Source: Hofstenia miamia (lineage: Eukaryota; Xenacoelomorpha; Acoela). From it: a stretch of DNA of 64,000 nucleotides. Position numbers and translations under genes: made by a program. Under the pieces are notes generated by a model that ran no database searches, had not been told where the DNA came from, and was given only the letters and a program-made list of their open reading frames with translations. Of the stretch, positions 12,396-22,369 are shown one piece after another. The stretch lies in the NCBI GenBank assembly GCA_004352715.1, contig SCFE01000004.1, forward strand, positions 804,044 to 868,043, given 5' to 3'. Every line of letters starts with the position of its first letter. Positions within the stretch are counted from its first letter, which is position 1.

Positions 12396-14728
12396 GGTGT
12401 TTCAAAACAGCGGACAGAAAGTGCTTCAAAACAATTATTTATTGAACGACAATAAAAACAACAAAATGTTTTTAAACAATCGATAGATAGGGCATTTATA
12501 ATACATGTTCGAAATGATTGCCATTTGAGCCATAACATATGCCAGGCGGTCCGAAAACTTGGCAATTGCCAAAGCAACATCAGCAAGCCTAAATCGTTGT
12601 GATGCGGAACGAATTCTATCCCTCAATTCACCTTTCGTCTTTGGTATTCCTGTCTGATAAACGCTTCGTTTTTGCTCTCCACAATACCAGACGTCTACTG
12701 GCGACAAATTGAGTGACCTAGGGGGCTACTTGTTCTCATGAAATCTGCTGATTTTGCGCTGCTCGAAGAAGGTGTTTCTCAGAAAAGTTGTCACATTTGC
12801 TTTGATGTGTGGTGTTTAAAAAATGGAACCAGATATTTTTGGAGAATTTTCAAATACTCATCAGCATCCAGGGTGGCACTCTCAAAAAAATTAACAGGAA
12901 TTATAATTTTTTTAGAAAATTCCACACCCTCACTTTTTCAGAGTGCAATGGCTTGGTAATATATTTTTGTGGGGTTAGTATCTGCCTATGTGAATGCATT
13001 TCGGGTTGTAACAACGCCATGCACATAAAAATGTGCCCCGTCGCTCCACAAAATAAAATCAATGCAAGGAAGCAATTTTTCCATAAACATCCCTGCAAAT
13101 TTCATTGTAGCAACATTATCCGTATCCAGTAGCTCATGCAGGACTAATATCTTGTGTTTTCGCTGATTCAACTTGTATTTCAATATACTGAGACATACTG
13201 AGGATATGCTGACATGGCTTTCCTGTGGTATTGTCCGCAGAGAGGATATTCATAATTTATTTGCATTCTCAATCTTATCCTTCGCATTGACAACTTGTCT
13301 AATTGTTTCAGTATTGCTTATGATTGATGGCCTTCCACCAACATGCACTGCATTAACATTCCAATTTTCTCAAATCTACAAACTATGCCAATGAGAACTT
13401 TCTTTGATTACAACGTACTAAATTCACCATTGTATGTGTGTCCATCTCTACGTAAAATAAACAAATAAAACCAAATCTATTTGCATGAATAAAATGCCCT
13501 GATTATATACTACATTGTGTCAAATGATTCATTTAATTTAATACAATTAACTGTAAACAACACTCATTTAGTTTCTGCCCGCTTTTTTGAAACACCCTGT
13601 ATAGGTTAATGAAAAAAAATATTTCAATTATTTTCAAATTGTTCTCGCTTCACCAATTTGAAAACGAAACAAAATATGGTTTTATCTTAAACGATCCCTA
13701 CATACTTTGTTTATTCAAGACAACCTGATAACTTTTAGAAACCTACAAAAATATAAACTAAATCATACATAATGTGCAGTTATGTCTGACGGTAACATAG
13801 TCCCATACGTGTATTTAGAGGGGGTCCAGATCTAACCCCAATCTGTGAAATATATAGCTATGGAATGAATGTTGTCCTATAGAATAGAAGCTGCACTCTG
13901 ACTGTAGAAAGATGAATTGAGAGCACTATCATAATAGTAAGAATTTACAGCTATTTTCCATTGTAGTTAGCAAGGTTAGTTTTTCTTGCGCATGCCTATC
14001 CATGTCCATTTAATTTCCAAAATGAGAGTTTCATATTTTGTAAAAGGAATCAGATTCCCTCCCACGAACGTATCCAGATTTTTTTATTGGGGAGGGGGGT
14101 CTCAGTTTCAAACTGTCTTCCGATAGTATGGCTCATGCTTCCAGTTTTGGAATAAATTGTACATGAAGACATGAGTCAGTAAACTTCTAATCCTTGCTTA
14201 CTACAATGGTAAATCACTAGAAATTTCTTGATTGCATTAAATATTATGAGCATAGTATTCAAAATGATTTTATTTAAGTGTTTGATGTCACTTTTCTCAA
14301 ACTAAGTAACGGGTCTTATTCCACTGTTCAAAATTTCCGTCTATTGAATATTAGACTTAGGTCAACTTTGTGATTTTTCCACTATTTGGGGAAGGTCTGC
14401 ACTCTTACTTTAAATACGCAACTGGCCCAATAAAAAATAATGGGTGCGCTCTTGCCAAATACTTATATTTATAATGTTGAACGACATTGTTTCTTAGACC
14501 TTGATTAATAGAGCTTTCAAACATTATAAAAGTTTGTATGATTTATTCATGACATGTAGTTTTTGTATATGTATAACATATTTTGGTTTTAGTTGTCTCT
14601 GCATTTATTTTCTCAGCATTTTGTTATTTTGGAGGAAGTTCGTATTTTTCCACAATACAAGATTTCATAGACGTCTGCTTTGAATCAATTGTGGCTTTAG
14701 TTGACAAAGGTAACATTACTGATGGATT

Positions 14729-14759
<31 letters not shown>

Positions 14760-17700
14760 AAATTCGATTTGTTTTCAAAGGTTAATAAATGCAAGTACTC
14801 CTTCCTCTAATTTGTAAAAGCCTATATTTCAATTAATTGTGAAATAGTCCTGTTAAGTTTATATACATTTACAGTGCGACATGCACACTAGCAATTTGTT
14901 TAATAGCAATGTTTGCGTATTATCAAGTAGATCGCTATTGCAAACATTTATAATTGCTAATAAACGTTTTTCTCTAGAAGCAAGTGTATGTATTTGCAAG
15001 ATTTTTAGATGTAATAAGTGGTTGATATTACGCGTACTGCATTGTATATTAAATATTGGTAACGAATTCAGCTTATAGAGCTATATATCGATTTTTCAAC
15101 AGGGTGTTACAACACATTTTTAGATATTTAGCATTCATCAAACAGTGGATAGACATCTGGAATAATAGGGCAACCATTCTGTAGAAGCATGCAAATTAGC
15201 GTTGCGTTAATTTTTTACTACAATTGTGCTTTAATTTTTCGCGGCAGTGAATCGCTATTTGATTGTCCAATTCACATTATCGAAATGTTACGTTGCCCTC
15301 GGAAGTACAACATTTTTGAGAATGTTGCAACAGCATTTTGGCTAAAATCTTGACCTCATTTTAAAAGAAAATGTTCATGGAACAGGATAACAGGCAGCGC
15401 GGTGGTTCAGACGTTGTCATTTTGGCTGCTGTGAAAAGACCCCACGATTAACTGTAACTTGTCCTTTAAAATGCCTTTACAATGCTAATTGGTGGGCTTG
15501 GGCTTTAATTGTGAATATTTTTTATGCACACGCGTTCTCATCATAGCCCAATGGACTTTTTGGAGCTCTTTACCATTTTGTCACTTGGATCTTCTCATTG
15601 AGGTTCTGGGAATTTACTGTAGTTGCTTCTTAAGACTACGGTTAGCCTATGTGATTGGTCACTCGTTACCTGTCACATTTTGGTAGAATCGCACGTCTAA
15701 CCAGCCGAGATGTGACGTGATTTGTAACTGCTCTTGCTACCAATCACGTAGTCCAAACGCAGCCTAATGATCTCGTAGCCCCTCGAAATGTGTTTCTTAA
15801 TTCGCAAACAGATTATTTTGAAACACTAAATTAGCAGGAAAATGTAATTAAAAACACGATTTACTCATACCATGTATTATGCGTTTTACTAAATAACAAT
15901 TACATTGCACTTTTTGTAAAATTCCATTTTGACTATATTAATTATTCATGAATATTCTTTTTTTTCATTTAAGGATTTTCGTATTATAAATCAATTCTGC
16001 CAGAGGAGGATGTTGATCATCGGTTCGAATCAGCTTTAGTAACAGAACTACGACAGCTTGATGAAGATAACGATGAATATTCTACAGACAATTCTCTGTT
16101 GCCCAGTGAATCTCAACTTAAAGGTAATGCATTAAATTTCGCTCCAGAATTTTATACTTACAAATTGCTACGAATTAAAAATGACATTTGCTAATTTATT
16201 ACTAGATTCTACACTTAGTAATTATGTTAATGCTTGCTTCTTGCTATTGTTACAAAACTATCCGAATATTGATCCTTACTATTTTCAGGATACTATTAAA
16301 TATTAATTTTTAGCACTGGATATACTTACTGACGATGATCTAGACAGTTTATTGCCTTGTAGTGCAATTCCTTCTGTATGTTCGACCGATTCCGAAATGA
16401 ACGATTTCGTTCTCCCAAAAAGGTCTTCAAGTCCCCTGGTGCATAAGCAGACGATAGAGTCTAATGAACTCTTTGACAATTTTGAAGACTTTTCGGAAGA
16501 AGATGCTGCTATTAATAATTCGCAGCAATCCAAGGTTAGAATGTTATTTTGTGAGCACTTCATTGTCTTCCGTTTTTCATGTTTTCTCTTCATTAGTACT
16601 ACTTCTAATTGTCATTCTTTGATTTTTGTTTTTCTTGATTTTGCATTTTCGTTGTGTTTATATGCTTTCATATTCTCCTTCTATCTTTAGAGCTCTTTGC
16701 TTGCTGCAGTCTCCCAAGTTGCTCGTTCGTCAGTTGCAACGCTGCTGAATTTACTACCACAAAATTCAGTAATCATTTTTATTTCATTACTATTTCTAAT
16801 TTAATTTCATTTTTCATACGCAAACAAAAAATACTCTAATATTTCGCGTTTTTTGATTTTATGTGTGTAAGATATACTTCGAAGTCCCAAAACATTACAA
16901 GTTGTTAAAATTATTTTATTATTACTAAAACACTAAATGAAGCTTTAAAACTTTCAGCCATTCAACACTTTTAGGAAGAATATCTGACAATGCTATTGGA
17001 GCACACTTACATATTGGTGAATATATATATATATATATATATATATTCGAATTTTATCATTTTTTAATTTTGCGTTTTTATACCTCTCAGTAAATTTTGC
17101 TTTCGTTAAACAGATTGTTTTTGGGTTTGTGAGCAATTCCTGTACAAACTGCCAGTTACCTTACTTGTAAACTAATTCTTCTTTCAATGTTCGATTGATC
17201 ATCTGGGTGACTAGATTCTCGAGCGTAACCGTTAAACATTGAGTTATTCAATTATTTTGAATTTGGATGTTCCTCTAAAATATATCAGTTTATACATTGA
17301 ATAATGTGTTAAAATTCGTGTACGGTAAACAAAACCGAAGTATTTCGAAAGCCAAACCTAATGATCATTTCCTAGTAGCGATGGTCTGATGCACATGTGG
17401 TTTCATTAAAGGACTCTTGCTGATTTAAAAATTACATTTACAATTCTATGATAAAACCATAATTCAGTCCCCTAAATTAACATTAAACATAAGTCAAATC
17501 GTGGAAGGTTTTTGATCGCAATGAAGGATTTTGTAATGATGAATGTTTTCTTAATAATCAATTGTTGTGAAATTTGTATTTTAAGTGGATATATTAAGAC
17601 AGAGATTCTTGATTTATAAATTATTTGAAATTTTTGTTTTTATTCTGAACATTGAAGTATCTTTTCATGTTCTATTCATTTCGGAAAAGTATTTTTAAAA

Positions 17701-19245
17701 TATTATTTTGATAAATCTTGAAAATCTATTTCAAAATATATTCCGTTACAAATACGTTAAAACTTTATTTACGAAGCTATTTATTTAAAGAAGAATTAGG
17801 GCACAAACTTGATATTTTCAACAGCCAATGAGAATAGAAACAACTTATAATACAGAGTATTTTATTAAGAATAAGCTTTGTTTTTGAGAATTTATAAAAA
17901 TGTAATTTCATTAAAAATTAAGCTTAATCGATTATTGCAAGAATAACATTTGGAGAGAAGAACCAAATATAAAACAATGACAGCTTTGGCTGATAAACAA
18001 TTCATCTTTATTTCTGTCTTAGCTTAATTGTCTCATTATTTTTTAAGTTAATATTAAGTTCATTATGGAAATGACTAAGGTTCAATGCGCTCATGCAATA
18101 TTTGATTCTATAGGCGTATTCATTCTGATGGTTGTTAAAATATAGCCCCTACAGCTCAGAGATGGACATGTGCCGAAAATTTAGGTCCGAGCCTGGTCCA
18201 AGAAACTTTAGGCCCACAAATCCCGCCCGCTTCATTTAATTTAATGCAAACTCTGTCCATTTTCATAAAACTTGTTAAACAAATTTTTTTAATTTGTTGG
18301 TTTGCTCCACAAAAGTTTGGTATGATAAAGATAATTCTTATAAAATCTAAACTCTGAAATTGAAGATTCTATATTGAAATTTAGAAAAAATATATGATAC
18401 TAATGTAAAATCTCCAAAATATAATTTTATTTTTTTTTTTCAATTTTATGATTTTAACTTAGATAAAATTCAATGTATTTGCGTTCACTGTTACGGAATA
18501 GTCATTTTTTAAAATTCCTCACATTTTCCATTTCTTCGGCTCTAACCCGACCCATGTCCATCTCTGCCACCGCTCTAGTATGCGCATTTCTGATTCTTGA
18601 ATGTAAATGTGTGTGCACGAATGAATTAGGAATATAATATTTTTTGATTAAAAAATTAAGATTAATTGATTTTTCTAATTTTTTTGCAAATTTGTTAGGT
18701 TTGCATTAGAAATGTGACATTAAACTATAAATTTTAGTAGTTTTGCAAACTGATTTTTTCAGAGTTCACAAAGGATTTGTCAAATTTGAGGTTTTGGTGG
18801 TCAATTACATTCGCTAATAGGTCATATTACTGAAACTTCTAAATTTTTATACTGACTCATAAATATATCATGTATGTTTTTACAAGATATAAATAGTGTT
18901 ACGAAGTGTATTACTCTACTTTAACTTGGCTCCATTGGTTTAATGTGGAATGTATTCATGAAAAGTGAAAGGTCACGAGAGTTATATATTTTGTAAGTAT
19001 AATTTGAATATACGATCGTTTTAAACTTCGCTTAGTGGTCATTGTACACTATAAATGTTAACTAATTTACAATTTTAAGTTATTTAGCGTTAATTGTATT
19101 TTAGAATCACAACCAATTGCCAGATACTGTACCTGTACAAAATTCATCAGACGATGAATATGATATGTTGACCGATACCAATTCTTTAAATTTTCCTTCA
19201 CATGATCAAGCATCAAGATATCAGTTGTCTTATCGACCAAGGTGA
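8523..19245 (+). CDS. Reticulophagy regulator (RETREG/FAM134)-like protein, ten-exon gene model
   Basis: Coding segments proposed: 8523-8651, 8773-8900, 9697-9818, 11407-11489, 11974-12058, 14593-14709, 15974-16123, 16314-16534, 16691-16768 and 19105-19245 (TGA at 19243). All introns are GT-AG and the codon phase matches at every junction, giving about 417 residues. RETREG proteins are ER-membrane receptors that bend tubules with a reticulon-homology domain and hand ER to autophagosomes through an LC3-interacting motif. Seen here: four hydrophobic stretches in the first six exons arranged as two hairpins; PGRSALLFIFINLFYW at the first one, where RETREGs have a similar Pro-x-x-Ser-Ala-Leu...Phe-Trp segment; LDSYIGLKALLYIL in the third; a long acidic Ser/Asp/Glu-rich linker; and SSDDEYDML near the C-terminus, matching the acidic LIR. 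The family call is from remembered human sequences and is an inference. The phase-consistent chain is observed. Exon 1 and the weak acceptor at 11406 are the least certain parts. Confidence 0.6.
8773..8900 (+). CDS. Exon 2: first hydrophobic helix of the reticulon-homology domain
   Basis: Preceded by ATTTTAG and followed by a strong donor GTATGT at 8901. Ends in phase 2 (TG of a Trp codon). The last 20 codons encode a Pro-Gly-Arg-Ser-Ala-Leu segment followed by a hydrophobic helix ending Phe-Tyr-Trp, the best local match to RETREG proteins in the whole model. Confidence 0.65.
9697..9818 (+). CDS. Exon 3: second half of hairpin 1
   Basis: Acceptor GTTTAG at 9691-9696, donor GTAAGT at 9819. 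The first base completes the Trp codon from exon 2. Forty open codons include ISTVGLVLSLSNASYVLY, a membrane-like helix. Ends in phase 1. Confidence 0.6.
11142..11376. repeat. Possible short MITE (hAT-like ends)
   Basis: Left end CAGAGATGGAATCG is an imperfect inverted match of the right end CGATTCCTTTCTG. No clean 8-bp target duplication is seen. It lies just before candidate exon 4, where it could have weakened the splice acceptor. Confidence 0.3.
11407..11489 (+). CDS. Exon 4: region between the two hairpins
   Basis: Donor GTAAGT at 11490 is strong. The acceptor ATTGAG at 11401-11406 is poor but is the only one giving the phase required by exon 3. It encodes a stretch beginning SSVWV and ending NNPT, which aligns by eye with the segment before the second hairpin in RETREGs. 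A 235-bp MITE-like repeat lies immediately upstream. Confidence 0.45.
11974..12058 (+). CDS. Exon 5: start of hairpin 2
   Basis: Acceptor ATATTTAG ends at 11973 and a donor GTGGGT lies at 12059. Phase 0 in, phase 1 out. Encodes 28 residues including FLDSYIGLKALLYIL. The alternative donor 4 bp downstream gives a premature stop when joined to exon 6, which favours 12058. Confidence 0.55.
12393..13599 (-). mobile_element. Decayed Tc1/mariner-family element inside intron 5
   Basis: Imperfect terminal inverted repeats of about 30 bp, right end reading CAGGGTGTTTCAAAAAAGCG on the minus strand, with TA on both sides (12391-12392 and 13600-13601). The insertion abuts a (TA)n microsatellite that contains a 166-N gap (12196-12361). 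Length is 1207 bp. It is unrelated in its termini to the element at 6683-8037. Confidence 0.85.
12436..13430 (-). pseudogene. Broken mariner-like transposase
   Basis: Minus-strand fragments keep family order: a GGRPS linker motif near 13330, a WSDGAHFYVHG first-aspartate block near 13020 (normally followed by a conserved strand) and an LSPVDVWYCG block near 12690 (third aspartate). Stops and frame changes separate them, for example a TAG soon after the presumed start near 13430. The Trp-Gly expected after the last catalytic Asp is changed to Cys-Gly. Non-functional. Confidence 0.8.
14593..14709 (+). CDS. Exon 6: end of hairpin 2 and following amphipathic region
   Basis: Acceptor GGTTTTAG ends at 14592, donor GTAACA at 14710. 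The first two bases complete the codon begun in exon 5. VSAFIFSAFCYFGG is a membrane-like helix. The next segment, with FESIVALVDKG, fits the amphipathic helix that follows hairpin 2 in RETREGs. Ends in phase 1. Confidence 0.6.
15633..15767. repeat. Small imperfect foldback
   Basis: Arms near 15647-15660 and 15738-15752 share TAYGTGATTGGT in inverted orientation, with weaker pairing extending outwards. It may be a MITE remnant in intron 6. Confidence 0.25.
15974..16123 (+). CDS. Exon 7: start of the acidic linker
   Basis: Acceptor TTTAAG, donor GTAATG. Phase 1 to phase 1, 49 full codons. Begins FSYYKSILPEEDVDH and is rich in Asp, Glu, Ser and Thr, like the cytosolic tail following the reticulon-homology domain in RETREGs. 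Confidence 0.7.
16314..16534 (+). CDS. Exon 8: acidic linker
   Basis: Acceptor TTTTTAG ends at 16313, donor GTTAGA at 16535. Phase 1 in, phase 0 out, 73 full codons. The content is low-complexity acidic and Ser-rich, including ILTDDDLDSLLP and FDNFEDFSEEDAA, and suggests a disordered, probably phosphorylated tail. Confidence 0.75.
16691..16768 (+). CDS. Exon 9: short helical segment
   Basis: Acceptor TATCTTTAG ends at 16690, donor GTAATC at 16769. Exactly 26 codons in phase 0. Encodes an Ala/Val/Ser/Leu-rich helix starting SSLLAAVSQVARSS, comparable in position to a similar hydrophobic-helical patch before the LIR of vertebrate RETREGs. Confidence 0.7.
17020..17046. repeat. (TA)n microsatellite in the last intron
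   Basis: About 13 TA units. The rest of this 2.3-kb intron is plain AT-rich DNA apart from the MITE at 18157-18566. Confidence 0.8.
18157..18566. mobile_element. hAT-like MITE in the last intron
   Basis: A 410-bp element with 14-bp perfect inverted ends CAGAGATGGACATG and CATGTCCATCTCTG. Flanking 8-mers CTACAGCT (18149-18156) and CCACCGCT (18567-18574) agree at 6 of 8 positions, as a decayed hAT-type 8-bp target duplication would. No coding capacity. Confidence 0.7.
19105..19245 (+). CDS. Exon 10: LIR-containing C-terminus
   Basis: Acceptor TGTATTTTAG ends at 19104. Phase 0. Forty-six codons include SSDDEYDMLTDTN: acidic residues then Tyr-x-x-Leu, the core of an LC3-interacting region. The frame reaches TGA at 19243-19245, 31 residues after the LIR core. 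A GTGATT overlaps that stop and could act as a weak donor, so a further exon is not excluded. Confidence 0.65.
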   Translation, partial: NHNQLPDTVPVQNSSDDEYDMLTDTNSLNFPSHDQASRYQLSYRPR

Positions 19246-19493
19246 TTTTTGTAAAAAGACTGTTAGTTGCGATTTAGTTTTTTGTATTTTCGAGTAAAAG
19301 TTAAACATTTGTTGAAACCATATATTAGCTAGCAGCGTTTCATTTTCAAACCTTTGAAGATTTCTGTTCATTAATCGAAATCACTAAAAAAGTTTGAGAA
19401 AATTACAAATTATCTTATAACAAATATTAGTTAATAAATCAGAGGTTCCTCAATGATTGAAATCTCGTCTAATATTGAAATTATCATTTTTTC

Positions 19494-19499
19494 AATAAA
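19494..19499 (+). terminator. Candidate polyadenylation signal (AATAAA)
   Basis: AATAAA about 250 bp after the proposed stop codon of the RETREG-like gene. The motif is common in AT-rich DNA, so it is supportive only by position. Confidence 0.35.
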
Positions 19500-20107
19500 A
19501 ACATAATTTATGATGCCAAATATATTTCAAATTTTCATAAATATTGTGAGCAGACCTGGAAGTGGGTCATACTTTTTTTACCCGATCCTACTTTCTAAGT
19601 TTGCTCCGATTGCACTTAAACAAACAAAAGTGTGTCTTCACACAACTAGCTAGACAATAGTTGGGAAAATATATGCTTTGCTATGCAGTGGTTGTCATGC
19701 GACACAACAGTTACATGTAAAACATCCTTCAAATGTTCAATGTAGCATTAAAACCTATACATGTAATCAGCAGTTAATGTCAACTTTATTGATTAACCCG
19801 AAATTACCCTATTAAAAAACCCTCAGAGCCAACCTTGATTCGACAAAATTTGACCCGACCCACAGTCAGGTCAACCTGTTTCCGCACCTGATTGTGAGTT
19901 AAGCATATCCAATTATTATTGCAAATTTTATAAGTAACCAAAAAGCAAAACAACTGTTTACAGGTGAACGGTGCTGGGTTAAAAAACATAGGACTTATGA
20001 TTTTATAGCAGGTTTCGGAATCAGGGGTGGGTGGCTAGCATAATTGGCTACCAATACCCGTCCGCGATTTATTTTACCTTACCCATAGCCGCCAGTACAA
20101 TTGATAA
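19500..20107. other. No gene recognised
   Basis: AT-rich sequence with locally higher-GC patches (for example around 19800-19990) that may be old repeats. No boundaries could be fixed. Confidence 0.4.
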
Positions 20108-21860
20108 TTATAGCCGTACCCACGTTATATGTATACATAATAGGCAGTCATGGTCAAGACTAAGGCTACAGAATGTCTTCGTTTTCAACTTCAGTACTAA
20201 ATAAAGATGAAAAAATGTGTGATGTATTCTTGAACAAAATATATAGCAATAATATAATGAATCTTAATGTGAATTTCCATGAATTGCCAAGTTCATTTAC
20301 ATAAGAAGGTAACAAACAAACTCGCTTTCTAGTACTGTATTGCTTGCACTACTGGTTGGTATTTAGACTAATTGTGAGTAGCGGAATGCACGTGCAATCA
20401 TTGATAGAAGTGGGAAATTGAGACGTAGATGAAGGAATATCCACAGTAATTAATTAACAGTGAGTTTGGTCTGTTAAAACAACTCAACTGAACCGAATAT
20501 GTAGGATTGCTTGCATACAGTACTTAAAAATATGTATAAGCATCAATCAGAAAGATGCAAGACTCGACTCGTGAACAGGATGTAGTTTTTCTTTACCCAT
20601 ACCTGCACAGCCCTATTCGGAAAGGTGAAAACAGCTTGTCTAGGAGACTATAATAATGGCTCATTCAGAATTTACTATCATAGTAATATACATAGACTAA
20701 TTGAATGACAAAAATATGAACACTCAATTTGTGTCTGAAAATTATAGATGAAACTGATTTTCATTACACTAGTTTTTATTGAAAAAGTTTAAATAATAAA
20801 CTTTTATTTTAAAACAGATATAAACATCCATTCAAATTATAAAAATACTAGATTTTCATTCCACGAAGGAGCCGATATGGAATAGACAAAGTTCTCGTTC
20901 AGTTGGTTTTGATTACTCCAGGGAGCCTCCCACGTAGTCGATCATCTCCATGACATGAGCGTTGAGGCAGAATAATTTTTTTTNTTATAGCCGTACCCAC
21001 GTTATATGTATACATAATAGGCAGTCATGGTCAAGACTAAGGCTACAGAATGTCTTCGTTTTCAACTTCAGTACTAAATAAAGATGAAAAAATGTGTGAT
21101 GTATTCTTGAACAAAATATATAGCAATAATATAATGAATCTTAATGTGAATTTCCATGAATTGCCAAGTTCATTTACATAAGAAGGTAACAAACAAACTC
21201 GCTTTCTAGTACTGTATTGCTTGCACTACTGGTTGGTATTTAGACTAATTGTGAGTAGCGGAATGCACGTGCAATCATTGATAGAAGTGGGAAATTGAGA
21301 CGTAGATGAAGGAATATCCACAGTAATTAATTAACAGTGAGTTTGGTCTGTTAAAACAACTCAACTGAACCGAATATGTAGGATTGCTTGCATACAGTAC
21401 TTAAAAATATGTATAAGCATCAATCAGAAAGATGCAAGACTCGACTCGTGAACAGGATGTAGTTTTTCTTTACCCATACCTGCACAGCCCTATTCGGAAA
21501 GGTGAAAACAGCTTGTCTAGGAGACTATAATAATGGCTCATTCAGAATTTACTATCATAGTAATATACATAGACTAATTGAATGACAAAAATATGAACAC
21601 TCAATTTGTGTCTGAAAATTATAGATGAAACTGATTTTCATTACACTAGTTTTTATTGAAAAAGTTTAAATAATAAACTTTTATTTTAAAACAGATATAA
21701 ACATCCATTCAAATTATAAAAATACTAGATTTTCATTCCACGAAGGAGCCGATATGGAATAGACAAAGTTCTCGTTCAGTTGGTTTTGATTACTCCAGGG
21801 AGCCTCCCACGTAGTCGATCATCTCCATGACATGAGCGTTGAGGCAGAATAATTTTTTTT
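20108..21860. repeat. 876-bp direct tandem duplication separated by one N
   Basis: 20108-20983 and 20985-21860 appear identical by eye. Both begin TTATAGCCGTACCCACG and end AATAATTTTTTTT. A single N at 20984 separates them. The lone N makes an assembly join of two overlapping contigs or haplotypes more likely than a biological duplication. No coding content. Confidence 0.9.
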
Positions 21861-21939
21861 AATATTTCATAATTGACATAATATCGCGCCCATAGGGCAT
21901 TGATATAAATAAAAAGTCATCTACACATAGTCAATTGAT

Positions 21940-22369
21940 TTAGAACATAAAATTCTGCAATTTTTGACAACACAGTAACCACAGAGCGGCTTTAAACTGT
22001 TCCAAGGTATTGCATACATGTAGCGGAATTTTTAAAAAATTGAGAAGTTTAACAGCAGCCATAAATGGGGATTTATTCATAAAGCGCGATGTTGGGTACA
22101 GGACACCTGGGAGTGACAAAGTGGGATAACGCGTCTGTCTGGTAGACCTAACCTCGGGTCTAAATGGACGTAATGAATATGGAGCCAGGTAATTTCAAAG
22201 TTTATATCCGATGCAGGCCAAAGCAAAGTTGCGCCTAGTTCGTAGCAGTAGTAGATCCAAATCTGCATATTCAACGAGTGAGACTGGATGCCAATAATGA
22301 AGACCCAATATAATCCTGATTACACGTCGTTGAAGTCTTTCTAGTTTTCTTCTAGACTTTTTGGCAGAG
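21940..22369 (-). pseudogene. LINE 3' fragment, cut by the gypsy element
   Basis: Minus-strand frame with KLERLQRRVIRIILG and PVSLVEYADL, typical of the C-terminal region of CR1/jockey-like LINE polymerases. A frameshift follows near 22200, and a further stretch with FMAAVKLLNFLKIPLHVCNT runs to a stop at 21940. The upstream part ends abruptly at 22370, where the gypsy 5' LTR starts. Confidence 0.75.

Noticed and set aside
12087-12486. Frames encoding Tyr-Ile repeats around 12170-12390
   Set aside because: They are translations of a (TA)n microsatellite and its gap.
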